Of a stretch of 64,000 bases of DNA, positions 35,379 to 44,918 are shown piece after piece. Both the position numbers and the translations under genes were made by a program. Under the pieces are notes generated by a model. That model saw nothing but the letters and a program-made list of their open reading frames with translations, did no database searches and was not told the DNA's origin. Within the stretch, counting starts at the first letter, position 1; each line of letters starts with the position of its first letter. The stretch covers positions 1-64,000 of the forward strand of contig BPJP01000010.1 in assembly GCA_026004675.1 (NCBI GenBank). The letters are read 5' to 3'. Source of the DNA: Gemmatales bacterium. Lineage in GTDB: Bacteria; Planctomycetota; Planctomycetia; Gemmatales; Gemmataceae.

Positions 35379-37373
35379 ATGAGCGAAACGCATCCAGCCA
35401 CGATTGCGACGTTTTTGTTGTATATAGTTGGCGTCTTCATCCTGGCGGCAATCTCGCACAAAATCCTCGCCAAGAAGTCGTTCATGGGCGAATATTTTCT
35501 TGGCAGCCGGGGTCTGGGAAGCTGGGCTTTGGCGTTCACCTTCGCCGCCACCAGCGCTTCGGGAGGCAGTTTTACCGGGTTTCCAGCGTTGATTTATACC
35601 CACGGCTGGATCCTTGCCCTGTGGATCGCCAGTTACATGGTCGTGCCGATCTGCACCATGGGCGTCATGGGAAAACGCCTCAACAATGTCGCCAGAAAAA
35701 CCGGCGCCATCACCATTCCCGACGTTCTTCGCGACCGTTTCGAGTCGACCGCTCTGGGGTTGTTCGCCACGAGCACCATTATTTTTTTCACGGTGTGCAA
35801 TCTGGTAGCACAATTCAAAGCGGGTGCGATCGCCGTCGAGACCATCTTGAATCTGCCTCCCAGTTGGAAAACGGTCGGCGATTGGATAAGCCTGCCGTCC
35901 GCTTTCGATTCCATCAGCAACCAGACCGTGGCCTATCTTGTGGGGCTGGTGATCTTCGCAGCAGTCGTCGTGATCTACACGGCGTATGGCGGTTTTCGCG
36001 CCGTCGTTTGGACGGATGTCATGCAGGGGGTGATTATGGGATTGGGCGTCGTGATCCTGCTTCCCATCATCCTCAATCGAGCGGGCGGCTTGGAAGAAGT
36101 GAACCGAAAGATTCAAAACCATCCGCCGTTGATCGTCACCTCCGTCCCCCAAACGAACAACGACCTGGCATTTTTGCGCAAGAGTCGTTCGCGCGGCGAA
36201 GGAATACCCGACGGCGTGGAATACGTTATCCCCGAACCAGGCAGCAAACCATCTGTCGCTCTGGTACAGCACGGACAAAAGACCTATATCCAGGTCCGAC
36301 TCGGAACCAACAGAGATGGGGAACCGGTGACGACAGCGGAGGAAATCAAAAAGCTCGTCACCCGGGATCCGCTGGTCGGTCCCTTGCTTGCCGGCGTCGA
36401 AGCGAACGAAGAAGGGGTGCAATATGCCTATAACAACGATGGAACGGGGGTGGTGGTTTTACCGGCCGGCAAAAAGAGCCAGCGCTGGGACTTCATTGTC
36501 GGCGACGAATTCCTCTTCGGACCCGGGCGCAAGGCGGACGGCACCCCGTTTCATCCTCTAGGCATGGCCATCTCCTTCTTCTTCATGTGGGCCATCTCCG
36601 GAATGGGTCAACCGGGAACCATGGTTCGACTGATCGCTTTCAAAGAGAGCCGAACTCTGAAACGCGCCATCCTAACGGTGACGATTTACTTCGGTCTGAT
36701 CTATCTTTCGTTGGTGATGATCTTCGTGGCGGCGCGGACGCTTTTGCCTTATCTCGCCATTCCCGAAGACGCCGACAAATCGATGGCTCTGGTGGCGACC
36801 CGGGTCGTCGGTGACATGGGAATAGGCTACGCCATGCTGGCAGCGATCTTCATCGCTGCCCCTTTTGCCGCCATCATGTCCACCGTCGACAGCTTCTTGC
36901 TGATGATAAGTTCCAGCTTCGTCCGCGACATTTACCAGAGAACGATCAATCCGGACGTAAGCGAACGAGCCGTCAAGTACGGCAGTTATGCCACGACAAC
37001 TCTCGTCGGCGTCATTGTCACGCTGTTGGCCACGCAACGAATCGACTTCTTGCAGTACATCATCGTTTTTACCGGCGGGGGTTTTGCCGCCACGTTCCTT
37101 TGTCCCGTTTTTCTGGGCATCTATTGGAAAGGCATGACCCGGCAAGGTGCGCTAGCCTCCATGGTCGGCGGCTTTTCGATCGTCGTTGGCATGTTCGCGC
37201 CGACGATGTTGGGAGGAAGTCGCATCGACCTCTTCGGACTCCATCCGATCTTTTGGGGCTTGTTCGGTTCACTCATGCTTGGCATCGTCGTCAGCAAGCT
37301 GACCGGACCACCACCCGAACATCTGGTTGTTCGCTATTTCTACCAGCTGAAAGCGGATGCCGACGGGTCATAA
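35379..37373 (+). CDS. Sodium:solute symporter (SSS family) with soluble insert
   Basis: A 664-residue SSS-type transporter (APC/LeuT fold) with about 13 membrane segments. Family features include GEYFLGSRGLGSWALAFTFAATSASGGSFTGFPALIY and GGFRAVVWTDVMQGVIM. Between two helices (about residues 245-385) lies an extra hydrophilic region (VNRKIQNHPPLIVTSVPQ to SQRWDFIVGDEFLF) not usual in SSS proteins; it is probably a soluble domain in a loop. The later half resumes helices and ends normally. The substrate may be a carboxylate or pantothenate-like compound by analogy with YhdT-PanF pairs, but it is not determined. ATG 35379 gives MSETHPATIATFLLYIVG. Confidence 0.85.
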   Translation: MSETHPATIATFLLYIVGVFILAAISHKILAKKSFMGEYFLGSRGLGSWALAFTFAATSASGGSFTGFPALIYTHGWILALWIASYMVVPICTMGVMGKRLNNVARKTGAITIPDVLRDRFESTALGLFATSTIIFFTVCNLVAQFKAGAIAVETILNLPPSWKTVGDWISLPSAFDSISNQTVAYLVGLVIFAAVVVIYTAYGGFRAVVWTDVMQGVIMGLGVVILLPIILNRAGGLEEVNRKIQNHPPLIVTSVPQTNNDLAFLRKSRSRGEGIPDGVEYVIPEPGSKPSVALVQHGQKTYIQVRLGTNRDGEPVTTAEEIKKLVTRDPLVGPLLAGVEANEEGVQYAYNNDGTGVVVLPAGKKSQRWDFIVGDEFLFGPGRKADGTPFHPLGMAISFFFMWAISGMGQPGTMVRLIAFKESRTLKRAILTVTIYFGLIYLSLVMIFVAARTLLPYLAIPEDADKSMALVATRVVGDMGIGYAMLAAIFIAAPFAAIMSTVDSFLLMISSSFVRDIYQRTINPDVSERAVKYGSYATTTLVGVIVTLLATQRIDFLQYIIVFTGGGFAATFLCPVFLGIYWKGMTRQGALASMVGGFSIVVGMFAPTMLGGSRIDLFGLHPIFWGLFGSLMLGIVVSKLTGPPPEHLVVRYFYQLKADADGS

Positions 37374-37439
37374 CAGCGAAAGGACGTTTTGCGGCGGTAG
37401 AAGTCAAGAGGCGACGCCAAAGGAAACTGGGGATCCATC

Positions 37440-39611
37440 ATGGCATCGGAACCAAGCCGTGACAACGCATCCAATTTCGTGAACGACTTGTTCCAAACGC
37501 GATATCGGGAAGTGACGGCCAGCGCCGTTCTTTTCGGCGTGATCGTCGGCGCCATCATGAACATGGCCATTACGTACGCCGGCTTGAAAATCGGCTTTAC
37601 GATCGGTGGCAGTGCCATCGCCGCCGTCCTTGGCTTCGGCGTACTGCGCGGGATTCTGCGCCGTGGTTCGATACTGGAAACCAACATCAGCCAGACGATT
37701 GCTTCCTCGATCAATATCCCCTGCTCCGGGATTATCTTCACCGTGCCCGTGCTCTTTCTTTTAGGGATCGAATTGTCGAGAAGCCAATTCTGGCTGTTCA
37801 CCCTGGCTGGGGTGGTCGGTGCCGTCCTGGGCGTCGCTTTCATCATTCCCCTGAGAAAGCAAATGATCGACATCGACCGCCTGCGCTTTCCGTCGGCGCT
37901 TGCCGTCGCGGCGATTTTGAAATCGCCCGGGGCGGGACCGAAAAAGTCGCTGGTGCTTCTGCTCGGCGCCCTGGTGGCGGTCATCGTTTTTCTCCCAGCG
38001 GCATTGCCAGGCATCACCACGAAAGCCCCGCTCGATGAACTCGACGATCTTGTGCGCCGAGAAAAAATCTCTCCTGCGCAAGCCCAACGCACCCGCGACA
38101 TCGCCAGGTGGATCGAAGAACGAAAGCTTCCTGACGAACTGGTCGAACGCGGCAGCAAACTCCAACAGCGCATCAATGCGGGTGAACTGAAGCGCGGCAA
38201 ATTGGCCGACGCTGACGTGCTTGCCATCACTGCCTACCGCATCACCAAAGGTGAACTTGACTGGTCGGCGCTGGAAAGCTTTTCGGCCAAGAAACCCTTG
38301 TTGTTCGGCTACAGCGACTTGAACTGGCGGCTCGAGGCGGACGGCGAGACATTGACCCGGCGGGTCGATCGTGATGGCAATGGGCAACCCGACCTGATAT
38401 TGCACGATACCGAAATCGACGTTGGCCGATGGCTCGGTTTGCCCGATTACATGCTGTTCGTTTTTGCCATCACGCCGCTTTCCTTCGGAGCGGGCTACCT
38501 GACGGGGCGAGCCGGCTTGATGGTCCTGGCAGGCGGTGTTTTAGCGTTTTTCGTGCTGAACCCGGTGGCTTATTCCGCTGGCTGGCTGCCCGCCACCACT
38601 TTGCCCGACGAGGCGCCGATCGCCGGCTACAAGCTGTTCAACAGGCCGCTGGGGATCGGCATGCTCTTGGGAGGCGCTTTGATGGGGGTCGTCGCTTCGC
38701 TGCCGGCCATTCGCGAGGCGCTCAAAAGTATTTCCCGCGCCGGACAGGCCAAAGAGAGCGCGGACGAACTCGGCTTTAATGTCCTCGTTAGCGCGTTCGT
38801 CCTGTCGGTCATCCTGCTCTTCGTCGCGTCGTTCCTCGTCAGTGGAACGGCTCGTGAGGAAGGGCTGTTGGGAAATATGAATCCCGTATTGCGAAACATG
38901 CTGATTGCGTTGATCAGTGCCGCCTGGATCTGGTTCGCCGGCATCATCATCGCCCAGTGCACCGGCATGACCGATTGGTCGCCGATTTCCGGGATGGCGT
39001 TGATCACGATCGTTTTGATACTACTGCTTGCCGGTCCGAGCGACGTGCTCGGCGCGGTTCTGATCGGTGTGGCGTTGTGCGTAGCCATCACCTCGGCGTC
39101 CGATATGATGCAGGACCTGAAAACCGGTTACGTGGTGGGCGCCCAACCAAAACGCCAACAACTTGTCGAGCTGGTCAGTGTTGTTCTGGGTCCCATCGTG
39201 GCCATGTCGGCTTTATGGCTGATCGTGGAAGTCAACATGCGTTCGGTGGGCAAGCCGATTGGACCGGGAACGCCAACGCCGGCGCCACAAGCTCAAGCAT
39301 TGGAGGCAGTCATCACTGGCGTGCAAGGGGGCCAGATGCCCTATATGCTCTATACGTTAGGCGCGGTGCTGGGAGTGTTGCTGGGCCTCGGCGCTTTCCC
39401 TGGGTTGGGCGTGCTCGTCGGTTTGTCCATGTATCTGCCGATCGACTACATCTTGCCCTATGGGCTTGGCTGCCTGGCCAATATGTTCGTTGCCAAAATA
39501 AAAGGCAGAGCGTGGGCCGAAGAATGGGGAGTGCCTTTCTGCGCTGGCCTCATTGTCGGTGAAGCCATCCTGGCCATGGTCATCAACCTGATCATCCTCG
39601 CGGTGAGTTGA
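37440..39611 (+). CDS. OPT-family transporter with soluble insert
   Basis: A 723-residue oligopeptide-transporter-family protein with about 14 membrane segments. Family features include YAGLKIGFTIGGSAIAAVLGFG, NISQTIASS and GIIFTVPVLFLLGI in the N-terminal half, and SDMMQDLKTGYVVGA with ADxxQDxK-like spacing in the C-terminal half. Between residues about 195 and 325 is a hydrophilic insert with basic/acidic helices and an EF-hand-like Ca-binding loop (DRDGNGQPD). Prokaryotic OPT members move peptides or metal chelates; the substrate here is unknown. It lies 66 bases after the SSS gene and overlaps the next gene's upstream codons, so all are likely one operon. Confidence 0.88.
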   Translation: MASEPSRDNASNFVNDLFQTRYREVTASAVLFGVIVGAIMNMAITYAGLKIGFTIGGSAIAAVLGFGVLRGILRRGSILETNISQTIASSINIPCSGIIFTVPVLFLLGIELSRSQFWLFTLAGVVGAVLGVAFIIPLRKQMIDIDRLRFPSALAVAAILKSPGAGPKKSLVLLLGALVAVIVFLPAALPGITTKAPLDELDDLVRREKISPAQAQRTRDIARWIEERKLPDELVERGSKLQQRINAGELKRGKLADADVLAITAYRITKGELDWSALESFSAKKPLLFGYSDLNWRLEADGETLTRRVDRDGNGQPDLILHDTEIDVGRWLGLPDYMLFVFAITPLSFGAGYLTGRAGLMVLAGGVLAFFVLNPVAYSAGWLPATTLPDEAPIAGYKLFNRPLGIGMLLGGALMGVVASLPAIREALKSISRAGQAKESADELGFNVLVSAFVLSVILLFVASFLVSGTAREEGLLGNMNPVLRNMLIALISAAWIWFAGIIIAQCTGMTDWSPISGMALITIVLILLLAGPSDVLGAVLIGVALCVAITSASDMMQDLKTGYVVGAQPKRQQLVELVSVVLGPIVAMSALWLIVEVNMRSVGKPIGPGTPTPAPQAQALEAVITGVQGGQMPYMLYTLGAVLGVLLGLGAFPGLGVLVGLSMYLPIDYILPYGLGCLANMFVAKIKGRAWAEEWGVPFCAGLIVGEAILAMVINLIILAVS

Positions 39612-39613
39612 GC

Positions 39614-40519
39614 ATGAGATTCCTGGCGAACGTGTTGGTGGCTGTATCGATTTGCGTCGGAGCTCTGGGGGCGGCAACGGCCTATCATGCGCCGCTCGAC
39701 TTGCCAGACAGCGAACTCGTCGGTTTGCAACTGGCCGCCGATGCCGGACTGATCAAACTGGACTCGGAGCAGACGTTCCTGAAGGCCAAAGCGGCGGAGA
39801 AATCCCAAATGCATTCGCTTCGGGAACCAGCTGTCCGTTATGGTTTTCAGCGCTTGATCGGCTTGCCGAAAGAACAACGAGACAGGCTGGTGTTCGATCG
39901 TGAGAGCAAAGTCGTAACGTTGAACGGGCATCCTTTGCCGTTAGTGCCGGCGACAACCGACGGCGAACCAACGCGTTTGAACACCGAGATGTTATTGGCA
40001 TTGCGAGATAACAAAGTATCGTACGTCCGCGTCAGAGCATTCGAGTTTTCGCGTTGGCCAGGAAAGTTGTTGTTTTTCAAGGGGGTGGCGGGTCTGTTGA
40101 TTGCGGCTCTTTGCCTGCGCTGGCTGGGGAAAAGGGAATTGCAGTCGCGAAAAACGTCTGGGGACGGCCAGGCGCCCGAAGAGCTGCTGGAAAAAATCCG
40201 CGACAGCCTGCAACAACTTCGCAGCAAGCTGGACGATTCGCCGCAGGCGTCGCTGGGAGAAATCCGTTCCCGGCTGTCGGAGCTGCAAACAATGGAATTG
40301 CAAAGCTTTATCGAAGCGCGGACCGTGCTCGTAGCGCGGCTGGGAATGGCTGGCTTTGCCGAAGTCATGGATCGGTTCGCGGCAGCGGAGAGGCAGATCA
40401 ATCGCGCCTGGTCCGCCGCCGCCGATGGTGTGGCAGAAGAAACATCCGCCTGTCTGCAACGCGCTGAACAGCTGGTGGGCGAAGCGTTGCAGACGTTGCA
40501 AATGCCGACGAGTCGATGA
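39614..40519 (+). CDS. Membrane protein with periplasmic domain and coiled coil
   Basis: A 301-residue protein. An N-terminal hydrophobic helix (4-25) leads to a soluble region, then a second helix (FFKGVAGLLIAALCLRWLG, about 150-170), and a C-terminal helical coiled-coil part (ELLEKIRDSLQQLRSKL, LSELQTMELQSFIEA). No family is recognised. Start ATG 39614 lies two bases past the OPT stop, so the two are co-expressed. It may be an accessory to the transporter, but that rests on position only. Confidence 0.7.
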   Translation: MRFLANVLVAVSICVGALGAATAYHAPLDLPDSELVGLQLAADAGLIKLDSEQTFLKAKAAEKSQMHSLREPAVRYGFQRLIGLPKEQRDRLVFDRESKVVTLNGHPLPLVPATTDGEPTRLNTEMLLALRDNKVSYVRVRAFEFSRWPGKLLFFKGVAGLLIAALCLRWLGKRELQSRKTSGDGQAPEELLEKIRDSLQQLRSKLDDSPQASLGEIRSRLSELQTMELQSFIEARTVLVARLGMAGFAEVMDRFAAAERQINRAWSAAADGVAEETSACLQRAEQLVGEALQTLQMPTSR

Positions 40520-40525
40520 ATTGGA

Positions 40526-40690
40526 TCAACCACTCAAATCGAGAAGTTTTTGCCAAAGCGGATCGGTAAGTTGATAGGAATCATGGACCGATTCGGTCGA
40601 ATCCAGCTCGTCGTCGCCCGGCAAGTTGATCGCGTCCGTGTTTTCGGGCCAGTCTTCTTCCAACCAGATTGCATAACTCGGTTCCGACAT
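40526..40690 (-). CDS. Short acidic protein of unknown function
   Basis: A 54-residue open frame (MSEPSYAIWLEEDW at the start, rich in Asp/Glu, then YQLTDPLWQKLLDLSG). GGGAAGGTGGC lies just before ATG 40690. Too short for a firm call. The strong site and clean acidic composition support it, and it ends six bases from the convergent gene. No homologue is recognised. Confidence 0.45.
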   Translation of the reverse strand: MSEPSYAIWLEEDWPENTDAINLPGDDELDSTESVHDSYQLTDPLWQKLLDLSG

Positions 40691-40996
40691 GCCACCTTCC
40701 CTCTGGCGAACATGGCGCCGGTTCCGGGAAGCACTGGTGCAATCACAAGAGAAGTCCGGAAGCCGGCGCCTGAAAAAGATGTGATGGACGGCACCGCCAA
40801 GAAACCAACGGCCTGCACCTCGACTGCGGCATTCTCCTTTGCTTTTGCCGTGCCACTCAATTCTACGCGGTTGGGCCGTGAAGATGACGAAAGACGACAC
40901 AGAATCGGAAGATTTTCTGCATCTTCACGTTCAAACCTTAGCGAAAACAGCGACTTTTCGGTCTGGGTCGATTGGTGAATGGGACAAGTTGCCGGC
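40691..40996. other. Intergenic stretch, nothing recognised
   Basis: About 306 bases between the short acidic gene and the secreted-protein gene, both minus strand. Open frames here lack family features, ribosome sites or codon pattern. No repeat or strong promoter was seen. Confidence 0.4.
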
Positions 40997-41359
40997 TCAG
41001 GGTTGTCGCGGGAGTTTACTGGGTCGCGTCGGGACGAAGACGATGCGGCCGGGGCCACTCAAACGAATCGAGAAAAACTGATTGGCCGCTCCGCAATTGA
41101 CCTTGCCTTGATAGATCGGTCGTTGTGGGGCGCGTGGATCGTAAACCGACAATAATCGCGTTCCAGGACGAATGATCGCGTCCCATGCGACATCACCAGG
41201 ATAGAGGATGGTCGGCCTGCCGGGGAGAACCTGGATGAGGAGCGGTGTTTTCGTGTCATTCCGCAAGCCGAACCAGGCAGCATCGGCATCGGCCGGCAAT
41301 GCGGCCACAACCGCAACGACCGCAAGTAAACGGCAAATCCATCGCGCAAGCGTTTTCAT
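40997..41359 (-). CDS. Small secreted protein
   Basis: A 120-residue protein with a clear signal peptide (KTLARWICRLLAVVAVVAAL, cleavage likely after ADADA) and a compact beta-rich body (WFGLRNDTKTPLLIQVLPG, IRPGTRLLSVYDPR, FFSIRLSGPGRIVFVP). I recognise no family. Planctomycete genomes have many such short exported proteins. The gene is on the minus strand between small genes without a clear operon. Confidence 0.7.
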   Translation of the reverse strand: MKTLARWICRLLAVVAVVAALPADADAAWFGLRNDTKTPLLIQVLPGRPTILYPGDVAWDAIIRPGTRLLSVYDPRAPQRPIYQGKVNCGAANQFFSIRLSGPGRIVFVPTRPSKLPRQP

Positions 41360-41541
41360 TTCGTATCCGTCGGCGACCTGCTTCCCGAATCGATCTGTTC
41401 AACGAACGAACCGCCGGACACCCGAAACTTGCGCGCTTTTTTACCAGAATTTTTTGAACGAGAAGCGAAGATGGGGTTCGGGTGAAATGATGAGGGGACT
41501 CGATGGAGCCCCCTTTCTGGCTATAAACGCATGTCCAGATT

Positions 41542-41847
41542 TCAACTCGACGACTCTTGCTTTTGACCGACAAGATCGACGCGCAACCAAAGAAGGATGA
41601 GGGCGTTGACGGCCAGCAAGCCCACGATCATGATTTTCAGAATCAGATCGGTCCAGTTCATGTTATAGCCGACGACAAAGACGAGTTGTGCCTGGTTGCC
41701 GCTCGCGTCCCTGACGATGGTTGGTCGTGGCTCATCTTTGGTGCCGCCTTTGACCTCGGTTTTTGCCGGAGCTTTGCCGTCATCCTGCGCAGGCAAAGCG
41801 GCGACAGGAAGTAGAAGAAGGAGACCGACAAACAACACCTTGCGCAT
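41542..41847 (-). CDS. Small exported membrane protein
   Basis: A 101-residue protein with a signal peptide (MRKVLFVGLLLLLPVAALPAQ), a charged linker and a C-terminal membrane helix (LILKIMIVGLLAVNALILLWL, about 68-88). AAAGAGGTGAAAA precedes ATG 41847, a good ribosome site. No family is recognised. The C-terminal tail after the helix is short (RVDLVGQKQESSS). Confidence 0.7.
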   Translation of the reverse strand: MRKVLFVGLLLLLPVAALPAQDDGKAPAKTEVKGGTKDEPRPTIVRDASGNQAQLVFVVGYNMNWTDLILKIMIVGLLAVNALILLWLRVDLVGQKQESSS

Positions 41848-42016
41848 TTTTCACCTCTTTCTTTGACTTGACAGTGACAAGCAGTTGCCGACGCGCGAAA
41901 GTCTAGCTTATTCTGAAGTCATCGGCAAAAGAAAAGCATGAAACCGAGCCGGGATGATGATTGGATATGGATTCGCCTTCGAAAAACAAGAAGACAGCCC
42001 TGGCATTCGCAAAACA

Positions 42017-43156
42017 ATGATTTACCTGGATAACAACGCAACCACGCCGATGCTGCCCGAAGTCGAAGACGCTATGCTTCGCTGCCAGCGCGACGCCTTC
42101 GGGAATCCGGCCAGTGCCCACACGATCGGCAGAAAAGCCCGGCAAAAATTCGAAGAGGCACGCGAAAAAATCGCCGACTTGCTGGGGGCTGCCGCTGATG
42201 AAGTCGTCTTTACCAGTGGCGCCACCGAAGCGAACAACCTTGCTCTTTTCGGCTTGTCGGCGTCGGCTTCCAGCCATCTTCTCGCCAGTCCCATCGAACA
42301 CCCTTCCGTTGCGGAACCGCTGAAACAGCTACAGCATCAAGGTCACGCGGTGGATTACCTGACCGTTGACAGCCAAGGCATCCTCGATAGCGCTTCTTTT
42401 CGTGATAAACTGCGACCAGACACGCAACTCGTCACCGCCATGCTGGTCAACCATGAGATTGGAGCGATCCAGCCTGTCCAGCAACTGACGGCCCAATGCC
42501 CTGCTTCGGTGTCGTTTCATTGCGATGCCGTCCAGGCCGTCGGCAAACTTCCCGTTCACTTTCAACGGTTGGGAGTAACCACGCTCTCGCTGAGTGCCCA
42601 CAAATTTCACGGGCCAAAGGGGATCGGGGCGCTTCTGGTGCGGCGAGGCACGCGCCTGAAGCCTTGCCTATTCGGCGGACACCAGCAGCAGAGCCGGCGG
42701 CCGGGCACCGAACCTGTCCCGCTCGCCGTTGGCATGGCGACAGCTCTCGAAATCGCCTGTGCCAACCTCGACGATCGGCTCGATCATGTCCGCCGACTTC
42801 GTCACTCCTTTCTGACTTCCCTTGCTCCAGTCGGACCGATCGTCCACGGCGCGAGTGAAGATTGCCGACAATCCCCCTACACGGCCAACGTTTCTTTTCC
42901 TGGCTGCCTGGCGGAATCCCTGTTGATGAATCTCGATTTGATCGGAGTCGCGTGCTCGACGGGGTCGGCGTGTTCAAGTGGTTCGCTGTTGCCATCGCCT
43001 GTGCTCAAGGCGATGGGGGTCGAGGGCGACATATTGCGCTCGGCGATGCGCTTCAGTTTCAGCCATTTGTTGACGGAACGCGAAGTCATCGAGGCAGGCC
43101 GGCGAATCGTCGAAGTGGTCACCCGGTTGCGGTCGATGGAGGAAAAGGTCGGCTGA
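42017..43156 (+). CDS. Cysteine desulfurase (NifS/IscS family)
   Basis: A 379-residue PLP enzyme that removes sulfur from cysteine for Fe-S cluster or thiolation pathways. It begins MIYLDNNATTPMLPEV and has FTSGATEANNLAL, HPSVAEPL, NHEIGAIQPV, the PLP lysine in SLSAHKFHGPKG and the sulfur-accepting Cys in ACSTGSACSSG. The short active-site loop fits group I enzymes. No IscU/SufU or ThiI gene is beside it. ATG 42017 is used because the upstream extension is outside the family. Confidence 0.92.
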   Translation: MIYLDNNATTPMLPEVEDAMLRCQRDAFGNPASAHTIGRKARQKFEEAREKIADLLGAAADEVVFTSGATEANNLALFGLSASASSHLLASPIEHPSVAEPLKQLQHQGHAVDYLTVDSQGILDSASFRDKLRPDTQLVTAMLVNHEIGAIQPVQQLTAQCPASVSFHCDAVQAVGKLPVHFQRLGVTTLSLSAHKFHGPKGIGALLVRRGTRLKPCLFGGHQQQSRRPGTEPVPLAVGMATALEIACANLDDRLDHVRRLRHSFLTSLAPVGPIVHGASEDCRQSPYTANVSFPGCLAESLLMNLDLIGVACSTGSACSSGSLLPSPVLKAMGVEGDILRSAMRFSFSHLLTEREVIEAGRRIVEVVTRLRSMEEKVG

Positions 43157-43172
43157 GCGTCTTTTTGTTGAA

Positions 43173-44624
43173 TCAACTTGTAAACTCGTTGTTATCCACG
43201 GGCGAGCAGTTGCCCCACACCGTGACGTAAGTGAAGAAACTGATGCCGGTAGCCCCGATTCCCGTGGAAAGTCCAGCAAGAGCAAAAGCATCAGGCACGT
43301 CCAGAAGCGAATGCACGATCCAAACGGCAGGTCCGGCGATCATCGCCGCGATGGCAGGCGCTTGTCCCCGCAAAGGCAAGAACAAGCCGCAAGTCAACGG
43401 TACAAACAATCCGACCAGCGTCAGTTCGTACGCTCCCTCCAACAGTTCGTAAGCGCCTTCTCCCGAATAGGCCAAAGCCAGGCTGGCCATGGAAACGAGC
43501 AGAACGGAGATGCGGTTCAGCCACAGGGGTGAGATTCTGCCTCGGTTCCACTTTTCAAACAGATTCTGGCTCAAGACGGTCGCCGGGGACAGGATCGCAC
43601 TGTCGATGGTCGAGAGCACGACGGAAATCAAGCCGAGCATGAACACGACCAGAAGCAACGGAGTGGGTGCCAGGAAACGTTTTGCCAACTCGATGGTGAC
43701 GTTGCTGTCGCTGTCGGCGAACAACATCCTGCCGACCAGGCCGAGCAAGAGAGGCATAGTGCCCAAAAGAAGGTATAGCACGCCGGCCAGCAAACAAGCG
43801 TTTCGCGCGGTTTGGGCCGATTTGGCGGCGAACACACGTTGCATCAGGTCTTGTCCCGGCAGGTTTCCCAAAGCGCCGGCGGTGAACGCTCCCAACCAGG
43901 CACCCAGCAAAGGCAGCGTCTCAACGGGCACCGGTTGCAGCAATTCCGTTTTGTCGCTCAGGATTTTCAGACCGCCAAGGATGCTGCCGCCGCCAAGCCC
44001 CATCAAGGAGGAAATCGTGAGGATGATCAAACCGAGAATCACAAGAACGATCTGGACGGCGTCGGTCAGGGTGACGGACCACATCCCGCCCATCAAGGTA
44101 TAGGACATGCCCACCAAGGCGACGTAAAGCATGCCGACGTTTTGGGGGATGCCGAAAAAAGCTTCGAGGATGGCAGCCAGCGCTACGAACTGGGCCGCGA
44201 TCCAGCCGAAATAACTCGGGACAAGGATAAAAACAGAAAGGACTTCAGCGGTGGAGCCGAATTGGCGGTGGAAGAAGTCTGAAACGGTCGTAATCCCCAT
44301 TTGCCACATCGGCCGTGCGTAAAACAAGCCGGCCAACAGCAGACAGCAGCCGGCACCGAACGGATCCAACGCCGCCTGCTTGAGGCCTTCGTTCTTGACC
44401 TCATTTGCCTGGATGATCATGGTGCCGGCACCAAACCAGGTGGCGAGCAGCGTCGCCCAGGCAAGCGACAAGGGAAGTCGGCGTCCCGCGACGATGAAGT
44501 CTTCCGCCGTGTGGATGCGACCCTGCGCCCAGATGCTGAGGGCGAAAATCACCAGCAAATAGATGGCGATCGCTATTGCCAATGAGAGAGTGACGGAGTC
44601 AGGGAGGGAAGCGGACGCGGGCAT
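43173..44624 (-). CDS. Sodium:solute symporter (SSS family)
   Basis: A 483-residue transporter with about 13 membrane segments and no soluble insert, unlike the one at 35379. Features include IHTAEDFIVAGRRLPLSLAWATLLATWFGAGTM, TTVSDFFHRQFG, GYLxGxxWS-like GGMWSVTLTDAVQIVL and STIDSAILSPATVLSQN. The DxSxS-like Na site residues near the fifth helix are not assignable with certainty. The substrate is unknown. It converges with the desulfurase gene; the upstream gap of about 295 bases faces the phosphatase gene. Confidence 0.88.
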   Translation of the reverse strand: MPASASLPDSVTLSLAIAIAIYLLVIFALSIWAQGRIHTAEDFIVAGRRLPLSLAWATLLATWFGAGTMIIQANEVKNEGLKQAALDPFGAGCCLLLAGLFYARPMWQMGITTVSDFFHRQFGSTAEVLSVFILVPSYFGWIAAQFVALAAILEAFFGIPQNVGMLYVALVGMSYTLMGGMWSVTLTDAVQIVLVILGLIILTISSLMGLGGGSILGGLKILSDKTELLQPVPVETLPLLGAWLGAFTAGALGNLPGQDLMQRVFAAKSAQTARNACLLAGVLYLLLGTMPLLLGLVGRMLFADSDSNVTIELAKRFLAPTPLLLVVFMLGLISVVLSTIDSAILSPATVLSQNLFEKWNRGRISPLWLNRISVLLVSMASLALAYSGEGAYELLEGAYELTLVGLFVPLTCGLFLPLRGQAPAIAAMIAGPAVWIVHSLLDVPDAFALAGLSTGIGATGISFFTYVTVWGNCSPVDNNEFTS

Positions 44625-44918
44625 TTCGAATCGCCTCTACAAGGATGAACTGGCCTCCTGTCAGCCACCAGTTGCAAGACGGCATGAAGCCAATTATCGC
44701 GGCGACCCTGCTTTGCCTTCAAGGGGTCCTTTTCTGTCTGCCGCTCGTTTTTCTCATCTTGCCCCAATGGCAGAAAGCAATGTTGTTTACCAGGCTTCTG
44801 CCATGCGGCTTTGATTCGGCTATTGAAACCGGACTAGTCCCCAGCAGTGGTTTTTGGCAAGATTGCCCGTGCGAAAGGATGCGCACTAACCACGCCAAAG
44901 GGTCACGGACTCGGCCTG

